Numbered from the stretch's first letter, positions 36,312 to 46,701 are shown. The stretch: 64,000 nucleotides of DNA from Alphaproteobacteria bacterium (GCA_030431825.1 JAUIIJ010000006.1:78524-142523); one strand, 5' to 3'. Notes: generated by a model not told the origin, from the letters alone. Program-made: numbers and translations.

Positions 36312-36346
36312 ACCCGGGGCGCAACCACGCGCCCCGGGTCCTTTTT
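36312..36346 (+). terminator. Intra-operon attenuator/terminator between pstS and pstC
   Basis: ACCCGGGGCGC (36312-36322) pairs with GCGCCCCGGGT (36329-36339), an 11-pair stem with a six-base loop, followed by cctttttg. It should stop part of the transcripts after pstS. Confidence 0.85.
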
Positions 36347-36361
36347 GAAAAGAACAGGCCT

Positions 36362-37738
36362 ATGACAGCTCTTCCATTCATTCTGCTCATCGTTGCCGTG
36401 ATCGCCGGCTACATGATCAACCGCCTGGCGGCCCGGGCGATCCGCGACGATGGACACAGGCTGCACTCACTGACGAATTATCACGGATTGTTTTCGGCGT
36501 TGCTGATCCTGGTGCCGGTGCTGACCTTCATCCTGCTCTGGCTTGTGCTGCAAGGCCCGGTGATCGACACCATGGTGATGCGAGGGCTACCGGGCGGTTC
36601 GCTGGATGGTTTGGGTTCTGGCGGAACCCAGCTCGTGCTGGCCGAGATCAAGTCGATCGCGAACGGCCAGGTGTTCGGGACACCCGAAGACTGGAAGGTT
36701 GCCGCGGCCGAGCGCTACACCCGGTTGCAAACCAACGCAGGCTGGGCGCTGGTTGTTTGCGTCGCGCTGCTGTCGCTTGCGCTGCTCGCCTTTGCCCGCT
36801 CGCGCGTGGCTGCCGATTTCCGCGCCCGTCAGGGTGTTGAAACCATCGTTTCCGGCCTGATGATCTTTTGTTCGACGGTGGCGATCTTTACCACGATCGG
36901 CATCATCGTTTCGCTGACCTACGAAACCGCGCGCTTCCTCGACGCGGTTCCGCTTACCGATTTCCTGTTTGGCACGAACTGGGAGCCACAGATCCCGCTG
37001 CGTGAAGACCAGATCGCGGCCGAGGGCGCGTTCGGATGGTTGCCGGTATTTGTCGGGACCATCGTGATCACGGTGGTCGCTCTGTCGGTGGCCGTGCCCA
37101 TCGGGCTGTTTTCGGCGATCTATCTCAACGAGTTTGCACCGGGCAAGTTTCGCGCGGTGGTCAAGCCCTTTCTCGAAATCCTCGCCGGGGTGCCGACGGT
37201 GGTTTATGGCTTTTTCGCCATTCTCGTTGTCGCGCCGGCCATCCGCAGTTTTGGGCAGTCGGTCGGTCTGGATGTCGCGCCGAACACCGCGCTTGCCGCC
37301 GGTGGCGTCATGGGGATCATGCTGATCCCGTTCATCTCTTCCTTTGCGGACGATGCGCTGTCTGCGGTTCCGCGCGCGCTGCGCGACGGGGCGCTTGGTC
37401 TTGGTTCGACGCGCGGTGAAATGATGACGACGGTGCTGTTCCCCGCCGCACTGCCCGGTATCGTCGGGGGGATTTTGCTCGCGGTCAGCCGCGCCATCGG
37501 CGAGACGATGATCGTGGTGATGGCCGCCGGCCTGATCGCCAAGATGACGATCAATCCGCTCGACAGCGTGACGACCGTGACGGTTCAGATCGTGACGCTG
37601 CTGATCGGCGACACGTCGTTTGACAACCCCAAGACACTGGCGGCCTTTGCGCTTGGCATGATGCTGTTCCTTGTCACCCTGATCATCAACATTTTCGCCC
37701 TGCGCATCGTGCGCAAGTATCGCGAAGCCTACGACTGA
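36362..37738 (+). CDS. pstC: Phosphate ABC transporter permease PstC
   Basis: Inner-membrane channel subunit of the phosphate importer. 458 residues, longer than the roughly 320 of E. coli by an N-terminal extension with extra helices, a form common in alphaproteobacteria. The permease coupling motif with EMMTTVLFPAALPGI near 358-372 contacts PstB, and about eight hydrophobic segments are seen. Eleven bases upstream of pstA. Confidence 0.96.
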   Translation: MTALPFILLIVAVIAGYMINRLAARAIRDDGHRLHSLTNYHGLFSALLILVPVLTFILLWLVLQGPVIDTMVMRGLPGGSLDGLGSGGTQLVLAEIKSIANGQVFGTPEDWKVAAAERYTRLQTNAGWALVVCVALLSLALLAFARSRVAADFRARQGVETIVSGLMIFCSTVAIFTTIGIIVSLTYETARFLDAVPLTDFLFGTNWEPQIPLREDQIAAEGAFGWLPVFVGTIVITVVALSVAVPIGLFSAIYLNEFAPGKFRAVVKPFLEILAGVPTVVYGFFAILVVAPAIRSFGQSVGLDVAPNTALAAGGVMGIMLIPFISSFADDALSAVPRALRDGALGLGSTRGEMMTTVLFPAALPGIVGGILLAVSRAIGETMIVVMAAGLIAKMTINPLDSVTTVTVQIVTLLIGDTSFDNPKTLAAFALGMMLFLVTLIINIFALRIVRKYREAYD

Positions 37739-37748
37739 GGCCCTGGAC

Positions 37749-39050
37749 ATGACCGATATCACAAACGCGCCCGGCGCCTCTGCCCGGCCTTCGTCGACGG
37801 ACCTTGTGGCGGCCTCGCTCAAGGCGCGCCACCGCAAGCAGAAGCGGCTGCAATGGATCGGCCTCGGGGCGATCTCAATCGCTTTCCTGATGCTCTTCAT
37901 CCTCGTCGGCTCGCTGGTGAGCACCGGCTGGCAGGCCTTTACCCAGACCCATGTCACGCTTGACGTATATGTCGACCCCGAGGAAATTCCCGAAGCGCGC
38001 CTGCCGCGCGGCGGGTTCGACGACGCGCTCGCCGCATCGCTTGGCAAGATGCTGCCCGGTGTCGATATGAGTGACCGGGCCACCGCCCGCGCGGTCGAGC
38101 AGGTCCTTTCCAACGGGGCCCAGTTCGAGCTGCGCGACAAGGTGGTGGCGGATCCTGCACTGATCGGACAGACAATCAGGATGACCGTCCCGGTTTCCGA
38201 CCCGTTCGATCAGCTGAACAAGGGACTCATCGACCGGGATACGCCCGAACAGAACCGCCGGGTCAAGAACAACGAAATCCAGTGGTTTGACGATCTCGAG
38301 GCCGAGGGTGCGATTTCCAAGCCCTTCAACTGGGCGCTCTTTACCAACGCGGATTCGCGATTCCCCGAGCTGGCCGGCCTCAAGGGTGCGCTTGTCGGGT
38401 CTTTCTGGGCATTGTTGACCTGTTTCCTGATTTCGTTCCCGCTGGGGATCGGCTCGGCGATCTACCTCGAAGAATTCGCTCCCAAGAACAAGCTTAGCGA
38501 TTTCATCGAGGTCAACATCAACAACCTGGCGGCGGTGCCGTCCGTGGTCTTTGGTTTGCTGGCTCTGGCGGTGTTCATCGGCTGGTTCGGCCTGCCCCGG
38601 TCTGCGCCGTTTGTCGGTGGCCTGACGCTGGCGCTTATGACCATGCCCACCATCATCATTGCCACCCGCGCTGCGCTCAAGGCGGTGCCGCCATCGATCC
38701 GCGAGGCGGCGCTCGGTCTCGGTGCCTCCAGGCAGCAGGTGGTGTTCCAGCATGTTCTGCCACTGGCCATGCCCGGCATCCTGACCGGTACGATCATTGG
38801 TCTTGCACAGGCGCTCGGAGAAACCGCGCCGCTGCTTCTCATCGGCATGAACGCTTTCATCACCTCGGCCGCCAGCAGCCCGTTCGAAAGCGCCACCGCC
38901 CTCCCGACGCAGATCTTCATCTGGGCCGACAGCCCCGAACGCGGCTTCGTTTCGCGCACCTCGGCTGCTATCCTCGTCCTGCTTGGTTTCCTCGTCATGA
39001 TGAATATGGTCGCGATCTACCTGCGGCAGAAATTTGAACGCAAATGGTAA
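37749..39050 (+). CDS. pstA: Phosphate ABC transporter permease PstA
   Basis: Second permease subunit. 433 residues with a long N-terminal extension (about 40-210) that holds a large periplasmic region between the first helix and the core; the core has the coupling motif [21 protein letters not shown] near 318-338. The extended form is typical of alphaproteobacteria. Confidence 0.95.
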   Translation: MTDITNAPGASARPSSTDLVAASLKARHRKQKRLQWIGLGAISIAFLMLFILVGSLVSTGWQAFTQTHVTLDVYVDPEEIPEARLPRGGFDDALAASLGKMLPGVDMSDRATARAVEQVLSNGAQFELRDKVVADPALIGQTIRMTVPVSDPFDQLNKGLIDRDTPEQNRRVKNNEIQWFDDLEAEGAISKPFNWALFTNADSRFPELAGLKGALVGSFWALLTCFLISFPLGIGSAIYLEEFAPKNKLSDFIEVNINNLAAVPSVVFGLLALAVFIGWFGLPRSAPFVGGLTLALMTMPTIIIATRAALKAVPPSIREAALGLGASRQQVVFQHVLPLAMPGILTGTIIGLAQALGETAPLLLIGMNAFITSAASSPFESATALPTQIFIWADSPERGFVSRTSAAILVLLGFLVMMNMVAIYLRQKFERKW

Positions 39051-39073
39051 GCGCTCCGAAAAAGGAACTCGAT

Positions 39074-39871
<798 letters not shown>

Positions 39872-39883
39872 AGGATATTACCA

Positions 39884-40588
39884 ATGTCTGAACAAACTCA
39901 CATTGCTTCGGCGTTTGACCGTGATCTCGAAACCGTGCAGGCCCAGATCATGAAGATGGGCGGGCTTGTCGAGGCAGCCATCAACGCGGCGGCGCGTTCG
40001 CTGGAAAACCGCGACGAGGAACTTGCAGAACAGGTGCGCAAGAACGACAAGGCGATCGACGGTCTCGAAGACCTCATCAACGAGGAGTCAGCCCGCGTCA
40101 TCGCGACACGGGCCCCCACGGCCAAGGACCTGCGCCTGATCCTCTCTGTCACCAAGATCAGCAATAATCTCGAACGGATCGGAGACTATGCCAAGAACAT
40201 CGGCAAGCGCACCACGGTCCTGTCGCAGATTCCGCCGGTCAATGACAGCGCGGGCGCCCTGCGCCGCATGGCGCGTGAGGTCGAGGAGATGCTGGAAGAC
40301 GCGCTTGACGCCTATGTTCAGCGCGACGTGGCGCTGGCCAAACACGTGATCGAGCGTGACCGCGAGGTCGACCAGATGTACAATGCGCTGTTCCGCGAGT
40401 TCCTGACCTTCATGCTCGAAGATACGCGCAATATCACGCCCTGCATGCACCTGCATTTCATCGCCAAGAACATCGAACGGATGGGCGACCATGTCACCTC
40501 GATTGCCGAGCAGGTCATCTATCTGGTCACCGGCGAACGCCCCGATGAAGAGCGGCCCAAAGCCGATACAACATCCCTGACTGCATAA
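39884..40588 (+). CDS. phoU: Phosphate signalling regulator PhoU
   Basis: Negative regulator linking Pst transport to the PhoR-PhoB signal. 234 residues of two repeated three-helix bundles with metal-binding acidic clusters, for example RIGDYAKN near 98-105 and RMGDHVTSI near 199-207. Twelve bases after pstB. Confidence 0.97.
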   Translation: MSEQTHIASAFDRDLETVQAQIMKMGGLVEAAINAAARSLENRDEELAEQVRKNDKAIDGLEDLINEESARVIATRAPTAKDLRLILSVTKISNNLERIGDYAKNIGKRTTVLSQIPPVNDSAGALRRMAREVEEMLEDALDAYVQRDVALAKHVIERDREVDQMYNALFREFLTFMLEDTRNITPCMHLHFIAKNIERMGDHVTSIAEQVIYLVTGERPDEERPKADTTSLTA

Positions 40589-40601
40589 GGTCCAAACGCC
40601 C

Positions 40602-41291
40602 ATGTCTGCCGACAAACCCACCGTTCTTGTTGTCGAAGATGAACCGGCGCAGCGTGAAGTGCTGAGCTACAACCTTGCTGCCGAGGGCTTTCGCGTCTGT
40701 CAGGCGGAAAACGGCGATGAGGCGCTGTTGGTGGTCGACGAAGACACGCCCGACGTGATCGTGCTCGACTGGATGATGCCGAACCTCAGCGGTATCGAGG
40801 TCTGCCGCAGGCTCAAGACGCGGCAGGCGACGCGCGCGATCCCGATCATCATGCTGTCTGCGCGTTCGGAAGAGGTCGACAAGGTGCGGGGCCTGGAAAC
40901 CGGCGCCGATGATTATGTGATCAAGCCTTATTCGGTGGTCGAACTCATGGCGCGCGTGCGGGCACAGTTGCGCCGCTCGCGCCCCTCCGCCGTCGGGATG
41001 CAACTGGAATTCGACGACATCCTGCTGGATGGCGAGACGCACAAGGTCAGCCGCAGCGGCAAGCCGATCAAACTCGGTCCGACCGAGTTCCGCCTGCTGC
41101 GCAATTTCATGGAAAAGCCCGCCCGGGTCTGGAGCCGTGAACAGCTCCTCGACCGTGTCTGGGGCCGGGACATATATGTCGACACCCGCACGGTCGACGT
41201 GCATGTAGGCCGACTGCGCAAGGCGCTGATGCAACACGGCGGCGATGATCCTGTACGAACCGTGCGCGGTGCGGGCTATGCGCTTGGCTAA
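40602..41291 (+). CDS. phoB: Phosphate regulon response regulator PhoB
   Basis: OmpR-family regulator that binds Pho boxes under phosphate starvation. 229 residues. Receiver domain with the phospho-acceptor Asp in VLDWMMPN near 55-57 and Lys in VIKPYS near 108; winged-helix with VDVHVGRLRKAL near 204-215. Its partner kinase gene phoR is not in this operon. Last gene before the long hairpin repeat. Confidence 0.97.
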   Translation: MSADKPTVLVVEDEPAQREVLSYNLAAEGFRVCQAENGDEALLVVDEDTPDVIVLDWMMPNLSGIEVCRRLKTRQATRAIPIIMLSARSEEVDKVRGLETGADDYVIKPYSVVELMARVRAQLRRSRPSAVGMQLEFDDILLDGETHKVSRSGKPIKLGPTEFRLLRNFMEKPARVWSREQLLDRVWGRDIYVDTRTVDVHVGRLRKALMQHGGDDPVRTVRGAGYALG

Positions 41292-41398
41292 AGCGTTTCA
41301 CGATTGACTTGAGACATCCAATATGACCTGACGCGTTGAAATCAGATATTTCAACGCGTCAGGTCATATTGGATGTCTCAAGTTGATCGCGAAACGCT
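41292..41398. repeat. Long imperfect palindrome, copy A of a dispersed repeat
   Basis: Arms 41292-41342 and 41348-41398, 51 bases each with one mismatch (41300/41390) and two G-T pairs, and a five-base loop. It starts one base after phoB stops. The left arm resembles the copy at 63749-63791. It can fold into a hairpin in RNA or DNA and may serve as a terminator. Confidence 0.9.
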
Positions 41399-41431
41399 CT
41401 GGCGCGTCATGGCAAATGTGAACGCGATGGG

Positions 41432-42976
41432 TCAGAACAGCAGGGGATCGTCGACTTGGAAGCTGTTGATCACGTTGCCTTCCGCGTCAAACTCCTGGGT
41501 ACGGCTTTCCCAGCCATAGACATTTGCCGCGTCGGTCGTTGTCTGCGACAAGCGGTTCCCGGCTTCATCAAACTGGACTTCGCGGATCCGACCGTCATCA
41601 AAGGTTATGACACGGCCCGTTCTGATCGCGCCATCCGCACTGAATGTCGTCACCCTTTCATTCCAGATATAGGCGTCGGCAGCGTCGGTCATGGTTTGCG
41701 ACACGCGTGTTCCGGTGTTGTCAAACTCGACTTCGAGAACCCGTCCGTCATCGTAGGTCGTGGTCCGGCCGGTTTGTGTCACGCCGTCTGAATCAAAGGT
41801 GCGTGTCGAGCTCGACCAGGCTCTGCTGTTGTCGGTGTCGAAAACAAGGCGTGCCATTTGCACGTCGGTTCCCGTCATGAAGTTGATGATCACGTTGTCC
41901 GCGCCAACGATAACATCCGCATGGGTTCCGTCAGAGAAGGTCAAAAGTTCAATATCGATGAGCGTGTCGATGCCTTCGTTAACGCCCGACCACGTGTTGG
42001 TGTCGGTGATCGTCAGCGCGCCGTCGAAGGAAAATTCGAACTCGTCCCAAGCGCCATCAAGCTGAACTTCGTCGGTGCCATCGCCACCGTCGAAAATATC
42101 GTTGCCTTCGCCGCCGATAAAGACGTCGTTGATGAATCCATCCGGGGGAAAGCCACCTCCGGTGTCACCCATCACCTCGTCCCAGGCGATGTCTTTCATG
42201 AATGATGCCAGCGCAGCTGACGGCGCGTCGAAGGCTTCGCCCCATTGTCCGTATTGTTGCAGCGCCACATCATCCGGGCGTCGCCCGAACACGGTCGTGT
42301 ACTGAACGATCGCGACGAGATAGTTCCCGATGTCGTTCATATGAATGTCGTCGACAAAGAGTTCCCTGATGTCGGAAATGCCGGGCACGTTTCCTTCGGC
42401 GATTTCATCGTAGAGCCGTCCCATCACCTGACCGACCGGGATCAGCTGCATCTCGGGGGCACCGGGGGCGCGCTGTTCGTTCACGGCGTCGACGATGGCT
42501 TGCCACTGGGGCAGGGCATGGTCGATGCGCTCTCGCCAGGGAATGTCGTCTTCCGGATCGTATTCGACGTCAAACCCCTCGGTCCCGGTCCGCAGATCAT
42601 GCCATGTCTCATACATGTAGACCTTGGTATTCGGGTTGGCCGAAATCGCCAGGTTGTAGAAATTCGACGCCCCTTCGACCGCCTCAGCAAAGCTGGGATT
42701 GGGCACGCCCTCGGTCATGATGAGCACGTCTGTCTGCCCGAGGGGCAGTTCATCGCGGGCATTGACGCCATAGCCGGCTAGCTCGGCCCGGTCCGCGTTT
42801 TCCCAGCTCCACCACAGGGGAGAGCCGTTGATGATATGCTCCTGCACGGTGCCATTGCCGCCGGTCTGGGACATGAACGCCCTCAGAATGGCCGGCATAT
42901 CATGATTGACCAGACTGTGGCCGACGAACAGGATGTTGGAATCCAGGGAATTTGTCTCAGGCATCAGGATTGCCAA
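41432..42976 (-). CDS. Secreted SGNH-hydrolase-like RTX protein with 51-residue repeats
   Basis: 514 residues. The N-terminal part begins with ILFVGHSLVNHD near 15-26 (a GxSL-type block with His in place of the usual Asp) and FVDDIHMNDIGN near 206-217 with the Asp-x-x-His pair of SGNH hydrolases. GGEGNDIFDGGDGTD near 288-302 is an RTX calcium-binding nonapeptide, suggesting type I secretion. Residues about 387-490 hold two 51-residue repeats and part of a third. The start is TTG 42976 or ATG 42964. The enzyme substrate is unknown. Confidence 0.75.
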   Translation of the reverse strand: MAILMPETNSLDSNILFVGHSLVNHDMPAILRAFMSQTGGNGTVQEHIINGSPLWWSWENADRAELAGYGVNARDELPLGQTDVLIMTEGVPNPSFAEAVEGASNFYNLAISANPNTKVYMYETWHDLRTGTEGFDVEYDPEDDIPWRERIDHALPQWQAIVDAVNEQRAPGAPEMQLIPVGQVMGRLYDEIAEGNVPGISDIRELFVDDIHMNDIGNYLVAIVQYTTVFGRRPDDVALQQYGQWGEAFDAPSAALASFMKDIAWDEVMGDTGGGFPPDGFINDVFIGGEGNDIFDGGDGTDEVQLDGAWDEFEFSFDGALTITDTNTWSGVNEGIDTLIDIELLTFSDGTHADVIVGADNVIINFMTGTDVQMARLVFDTDNSRAWSSSTRTFDSDGVTQTGRTTTYDDGRVLEVEFDNTGTRVSQTMTDAADAYIWNERVTTFSADGAIRTGRVITFDDGRIREVQFDEAGNRLSQTTTDAANVYGWESRTQEFDAEGNVINSFQVDDPLLF

Positions 42977-43494
42977 ATCTTATTCTGGTTCTGGTCTACA
43001 GAACGCGGCATCGCACACGACATTTTCATATTTTCCCATCACTTTCGTGGATCTGAAAACCCCGCAGTGGTCGGGATGCATCCAGATCAAATCCCCAACG
43101 CATAGAATCTGTCTATGCAGCGCATGCAGAATAGCGCTGGCGAAGGGGTTCGTCCAGCGATGATAAAACGTGAATTAATCTCAATTAGATCTAGCACAAC
43201 GTGTATGGGTTGCCAAGTTGTTCCAGTATCAATTGAAAAGTTTGAATTCTCCGGCGATCATATGCTCATTTCGGTGACATCGCTTGTGCAGAGATCCAAC
43301 GCCGGTTCCGGCGCGGCGGCCGGGGATAACGGCAACTTTCCGCTGTTCGGGCGACCCCGAGCGGTCCAGCGGGGGCTGACATCCCGATTATCAGAACCCC
43401 CCGCGCGCAGCCATGTCACTTTACCCGATCCTGTGGCAGTTCACCTCCGTTGCAGTGTTGTGGATGGATTGTTGACCTGTGAGGGAGGGCGCGA
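42977..43494. other. Gene-poor region upstream of the RTX gene
   Basis: About 520 bases. An open frame of 143 codons on the plus strand (43115-43546) lacks any recognised family and overlaps znuA, so it is not called. The AT-rich part 43150-43260 may carry the promoter of the RTX gene or a lost gene. Confidence 0.35.
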
Positions 43495-44517
43495 TCAAAG
43501 GCATGAGGCAAGTGTTGTCGCGATATTCCGGATCAATTGGGGGTAGAGGCCGGGCCCCGGCTCAAGGGTGGCTCCAATCGGGTCGATGATTGCAGTGTTT
43601 GCGTCGGTGCCATCCAGCACCGTCGATACGAGGCCCGGATTGAATTGCGGCTCGGCCAGCACGCAATCAACTTGTTCATGCCGTACACGTTGCTGGATTT
43701 CCGCGATCCGGGCGGGGCTTGGCGCGGCAGCGTCGCTGAGCGAGATCGCGCCCGCTGCGGGGAAATCGAAATCGGCTTCGAAATACTGGAACGCGTCGTG
43801 GAACACGATAAAGCTCCCGTTGCGAACCGGATCAAGGATTGCGGTCACATCGGCGGAGAGCGCCGCAAGTTCTTCGCGCACGGCGGCCGCATTGGCGAGA
43901 TAGCTGTCGGCGTTTTCCGGATCCGCAGAGGACAATTCCGCCGCGATTAGGTCCACCCATGCGGCAGCGTTTTCGGGAGACAGCCAGGCATGCGCATCAT
44001 GTGTGTCATGGTCATGGCCGTGCTCCTGTGCGTGCTCTTCGTGCTCCTTGTCATCCGCATGGTCGTGGTCATGGTCGTCATCGTGTTCGTGGGCATGATC
44101 GCCGTCCGCGTGGTCGTCATCATGCCCATGATCGTCTGGACCATGCGAATGCGACTCAAAGAGCGCGCCTTCCCGAATGTCGAGCAGCTTGGTCTCGGTC
44201 GCCTCGAGCAGGGTAAGGTGGTCGGCATCCGACGCGAGGGTCCTGATGGCGTCCTGCATCCACGGCGCGAGCTGAGGACCCATCCAGATCACGATATCCG
44301 CGTCCTGAAGCGCGGCCGCTTCGGAGGGGCGCAAGCTGTATTCGTGGGGGGATGCACCGGGGGGCAACATCAGGTCGGGTGACCCTGTTCCCTGCATGAC
44401 GCGCGCAACCAGCGAATGCACGGGTGCGATATCGGCGACAACACGGGGCACGTCGGCCATGCCGGTTCCCGCCAGGAGCGTGGCAGCGATGGAGAGGGGT
44501 GCGAGCGTTCTGGACAT
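43495..44517 (-). CDS. znuA: Zinc ABC transporter substrate-binding protein ZnuA
   Basis: Periplasmic zinc-binding protein. 340 residues, signal peptide (SIAATLLAGTGMA, cleavage near residue 21-22). Conserved zinc ligands are H in APHV-like PVHSLVARV near 32-40, a His-rich loop of about 55 residues near 118-175 rich in HDHDH-type runs, H in AFQYFE near 220, and D near 290-ish. It diverges from zur-znuC-znuB. Confidence 0.93.
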   Translation of the reverse strand: MSRTLAPLSIAATLLAGTGMADVPRVVADIAPVHSLVARVMQGTGSPDLMLPPGASPHEYSLRPSEAAALQDADIVIWMGPQLAPWMQDAIRTLASDADHLTLLEATETKLLDIREGALFESHSHGPDDHGHDDDHADGDHAHEHDDDHDHDHADDKEHEEHAQEHGHDHDTHDAHAWLSPENAAAWVDLIAAELSSADPENADSYLANAAAVREELAALSADVTAILDPVRNGSFIVFHDAFQYFEADFDFPAAGAISLSDAAAPSPARIAEIQQRVRHEQVDCVLAEPQFNPGLVSTVLDGTDANTAIIDPIGATLEPGPGLYPQLIRNIATTLASCL

Positions 44518-44559
44518 TGAGGCCTCTATGTGATTTCATAACATCAAGCATCGATTAAC

Positions 44560-44574
44560 TGATATACAATAACA
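44560..44574. promoter_or_regulatory. Candidate Zur operator
   Basis: TGATATACAATAACA is an imperfect palindrome (10 of 15 positions symmetric) in the znuA-zur spacer, of the AT-rich type bound by alphaproteobacterial Zur. A further ataacat lies at 44538-44544. It could repress both zur and znuA. Confidence 0.4.
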
Positions 44575-44594
44575 TGACAAGTGAGGCGCGACGG

Positions 44595-45092
44595 ATGTCC
44601 GCAGAAAATGCACCGCCTATCGGGTTCGAGGATCACGATCATCGGGCATGTGTTTCGCGTGGTTTGGCCGCGGCGGAGGCGCGTTGCGTGGACAAGGGTC
44701 TGCGCCTGACGCCTGTACGGCGCAAGGTTCTGGAGATCCTGCTGCAGGAGCACCGGGCATTGGGCGCATATGCCATCCTCGATCTGCTGCGCGACGAAGG
44801 GTTCGGATCGCAGCCGCCGGTTGCATATCGTGCTCTCGATTTCCTGGCCGAGAACGGCTTTGTCCACAAGATCGAGCGCCTGAATGCCTTTGTCGCCTGC
44901 ACGCAGCCCGGCGAGAGCCATTCGCCGGCCTTCATGATCTGCCGCCTTTGCGAGTCGGTAGCGGAAACGCAGTCGGCACCGTCCAGGGGCGGATTGGGCT
45001 CCGTCGCGCGGGCGGCCGGGTTTCACATCGAAAAAACGGTTGTCGAGGCCGAAGGCATCTGCCCTGCATGTGCGGACAAGGCCCACGCATGA
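44595..45092 (+). CDS. zur: Zinc uptake regulator Zur (Fur family)
   Basis: Zinc-responsive repressor. 165 residues. Helix-turn-helix block RLTPVRRKVLEILLQEHRALGAY near 34-56, YRALDFL near 76-82, and structural zinc cysteines in CRLC near 117-120 and CPAC near 156-159. ATG 44595 with gagg (44583-44586) is preferred over 44574, which overlaps the candidate operator. The stop overlaps znuC by four bases. Confidence 0.92.
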   Translation: MSAENAPPIGFEDHDHRACVSRGLAAAEARCVDKGLRLTPVRRKVLEILLQEHRALGAYAILDLLRDEGFGSQPPVAYRALDFLAENGFVHKIERLNAFVACTQPGESHSPAFMICRLCESVAETQSAPSRGGLGSVARAAGFHIEKTVVEAEGICPACADKAHA

Positions 45093-45844
45093 GCCTGATT
45101 TCTGTCAGGAACCTTGGTGTTGATTATGGCGCGCACAGGGTGCTGCGCGACGTCGATCTCGTGCTGGAACCGGGCGAGATCGTTACCATCGTGGGTCCCA
45201 ACGGATCCGGCAAGACAAGCCTGTTGCGCGCAATCATCGGCGCAACCAAACCCGCAAGCGGCTCTGTCACGCTCAAGCCCGGTTTGAAGATCGGCTATGT
45301 CCCGCAGCGGCTGCATATCGATCCGACGCTGCCGATCACCGTCGAACGCTTCATGCGCCTGACGGATCGGGTGCCGAGGGAGGCCTGCCAGGCGGCGCTC
45401 GACGCCGCCGGGGTTCCGGCCCTTCTGAAACAGCAGATGTCGCATCTTTCAGGTGGACAGTTTCAACGTGTTCTTCTGGCGCGCGCCCTGATCAACAAGC
45501 CCGACATATTGTTGCTGGACGAGGCCACGCAGGGGCTGGATCAGCCGGGTTCGGCGGCCTTCTATCAGCAGATCGAGGCGGTGCGCCACGATACCGGCTG
45601 TGCCGTCCTGATGATCAGCCACGATTTGCACGTGGTGATGAGCGCGTCCGATCGTGTCATCTGTCTCAATGGTCATGTCTGCTGTGAAGGTGCGCCGGCA
45701 GTGGTGGCTTCCGCACCGGAATATCGCGCATTGTTCGGAAGCGGGACCGGCGGTGCACTGGCGCTCTATCGGCACGATCATGACCACGGCCACGATCATG
45801 ATCACGACAACCACACCAAACACAGTCACGAGGCAGCCGAGTAA
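45089..45844 (+). CDS. znuC: Zinc ABC transporter ATPase ZnuC with His-rich tail
   Basis: ATPase of the zinc importer. 251 residues. Walker A GPNGSGKTS near 37-45, ABC signature LSGGQFQRV near 125-133, Walker B LLLDEATQGLD near 146-156. The C-terminal roughly 23 residues are dominated by HDHDHGHDH-type runs, unusual for an ABC ATPase. ATGA overlap with zur and TAATG with znuB, so the three are one operon. Confidence 0.94.
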   Translation: MSLISVRNLGVDYGAHRVLRDVDLVLEPGEIVTIVGPNGSGKTSLLRAIIGATKPASGSVTLKPGLKIGYVPQRLHIDPTLPITVERFMRLTDRVPREACQAALDAAGVPALLKQQMSHLSGGQFQRVLLARALINKPDILLLDEATQGLDQPGSAAFYQQIEAVRHDTGCAVLMISHDLHVVMSASDRVICLNGHVCCEGAPAVVASAPEYRALFGSGTGGALALYRHDHDHGHDHDHDNHTKHSHEAAE

Positions 45845-46641
45845 TGCTTGATGATTTCATGGCCCGCGCAACGCTCGCCGGGGTCGGCGTGGCATTTGCC
45901 GCTGCGCCGCTTGGCTGTTTCGTGGTCTGGCGCCGGATGGCCTATTTCGGTGACGCGACCGCCCACGCGGCCATGCTCGGTATTGCCTTGTCGCTTGCCT
46001 TGCAGGTCTCGGTCTTCGCGGGGGCCACCGTCGTTGCGCTCATCATGGCCTTTGCGGTGACCCATCTTGCGGGCCGTGGTTATGCGATGGACACCTTGCT
46101 CGGGGTTCTCGCGCATTCGTCGTTGGCGTTCGGCCTCGTCGCTGTGTCTTTCCTGTCCGGGGTCCGGATCGATCTCATGGCGTATCTGTTCGGTGACATC
46201 CTCGCCGTATCGCGCAGCGATCTGCTGGTGATCTGGGGCGGCGCGGCGCTGGTCGTCGCGATGATTGTCTGGCGTTGGTCGGCGTTGTTGACATCTACAT
46301 TGAACGAAGAACTGGCCTATGCGAGCGGCCTCGATCCAAAGCGCGAACAACTGATCCTGACGGTGTCGCTGGCGATTACCGTCGCGGTTGCAATCAAGGT
46401 GGTCGGGGTGCTGCTGATCGCCGCCATGCTGATCATTCCGGCGGCGGCTGCGCGCGGTCTGGCGCGCACGCCCGAGGCGATGGCAGGGATTGCCGCGACC
46501 ATCGGCGCGATCTCTGCGGTCGCCGGATTGCAGGGGGCCTATCTGCTCGATACCCCGGCCGGTCCCTCCATCGTCTGCGTTGCCGCGCTGTTATTTGCGG
46601 CGTTGAACCTGATGGGGTGGCGCAGTCGCAGCGCAAGCTGA
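45844..46641 (+). CDS. znuB: Zinc ABC transporter permease ZnuB
   Basis: Inner-membrane channel of the zinc importer. 265 residues with eight or so hydrophobic helices; the N-terminal CFVVWRRMAYFGDATAHA near 21-38 and LLGVLAHSSLAFGL near 84-97 match the ABC-3 family. Begins one base before the znuC stop ends. Third gene of zur-znuC-znuB. Confidence 0.96.
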   Translation: MLDDFMARATLAGVGVAFAAAPLGCFVVWRRMAYFGDATAHAAMLGIALSLALQVSVFAGATVVALIMAFAVTHLAGRGYAMDTLLGVLAHSSLAFGLVAVSFLSGVRIDLMAYLFGDILAVSRSDLLVIWGGAALVVAMIVWRWSALLTSTLNEELAYASGLDPKREQLILTVSLAITVAVAIKVVGVLLIAAMLIIPAAAARGLARTPEAMAGIAATIGAISAVAGLQGAYLLDTPAGPSIVCVAALLFAALNLMGWRSRSAS

Positions 46642-46701
46642 TCGTCGCCGCGGTTCTGTTCCTATGAGATCAGCGCGGTCAAGGCCCGGCGGCGGATCGC
46701 A

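Noticed and set aside
43115..43546. Small plus-strand protein of 143 codons
   Set aside because: No family resemblance, overlaps znuA, and no ribosome site; read as chance.
44574..44594. Earlier zur start at 44574
   Set aside because: It coincides with the candidate Zur site; the ATG at 44595 has gagg at the right distance.
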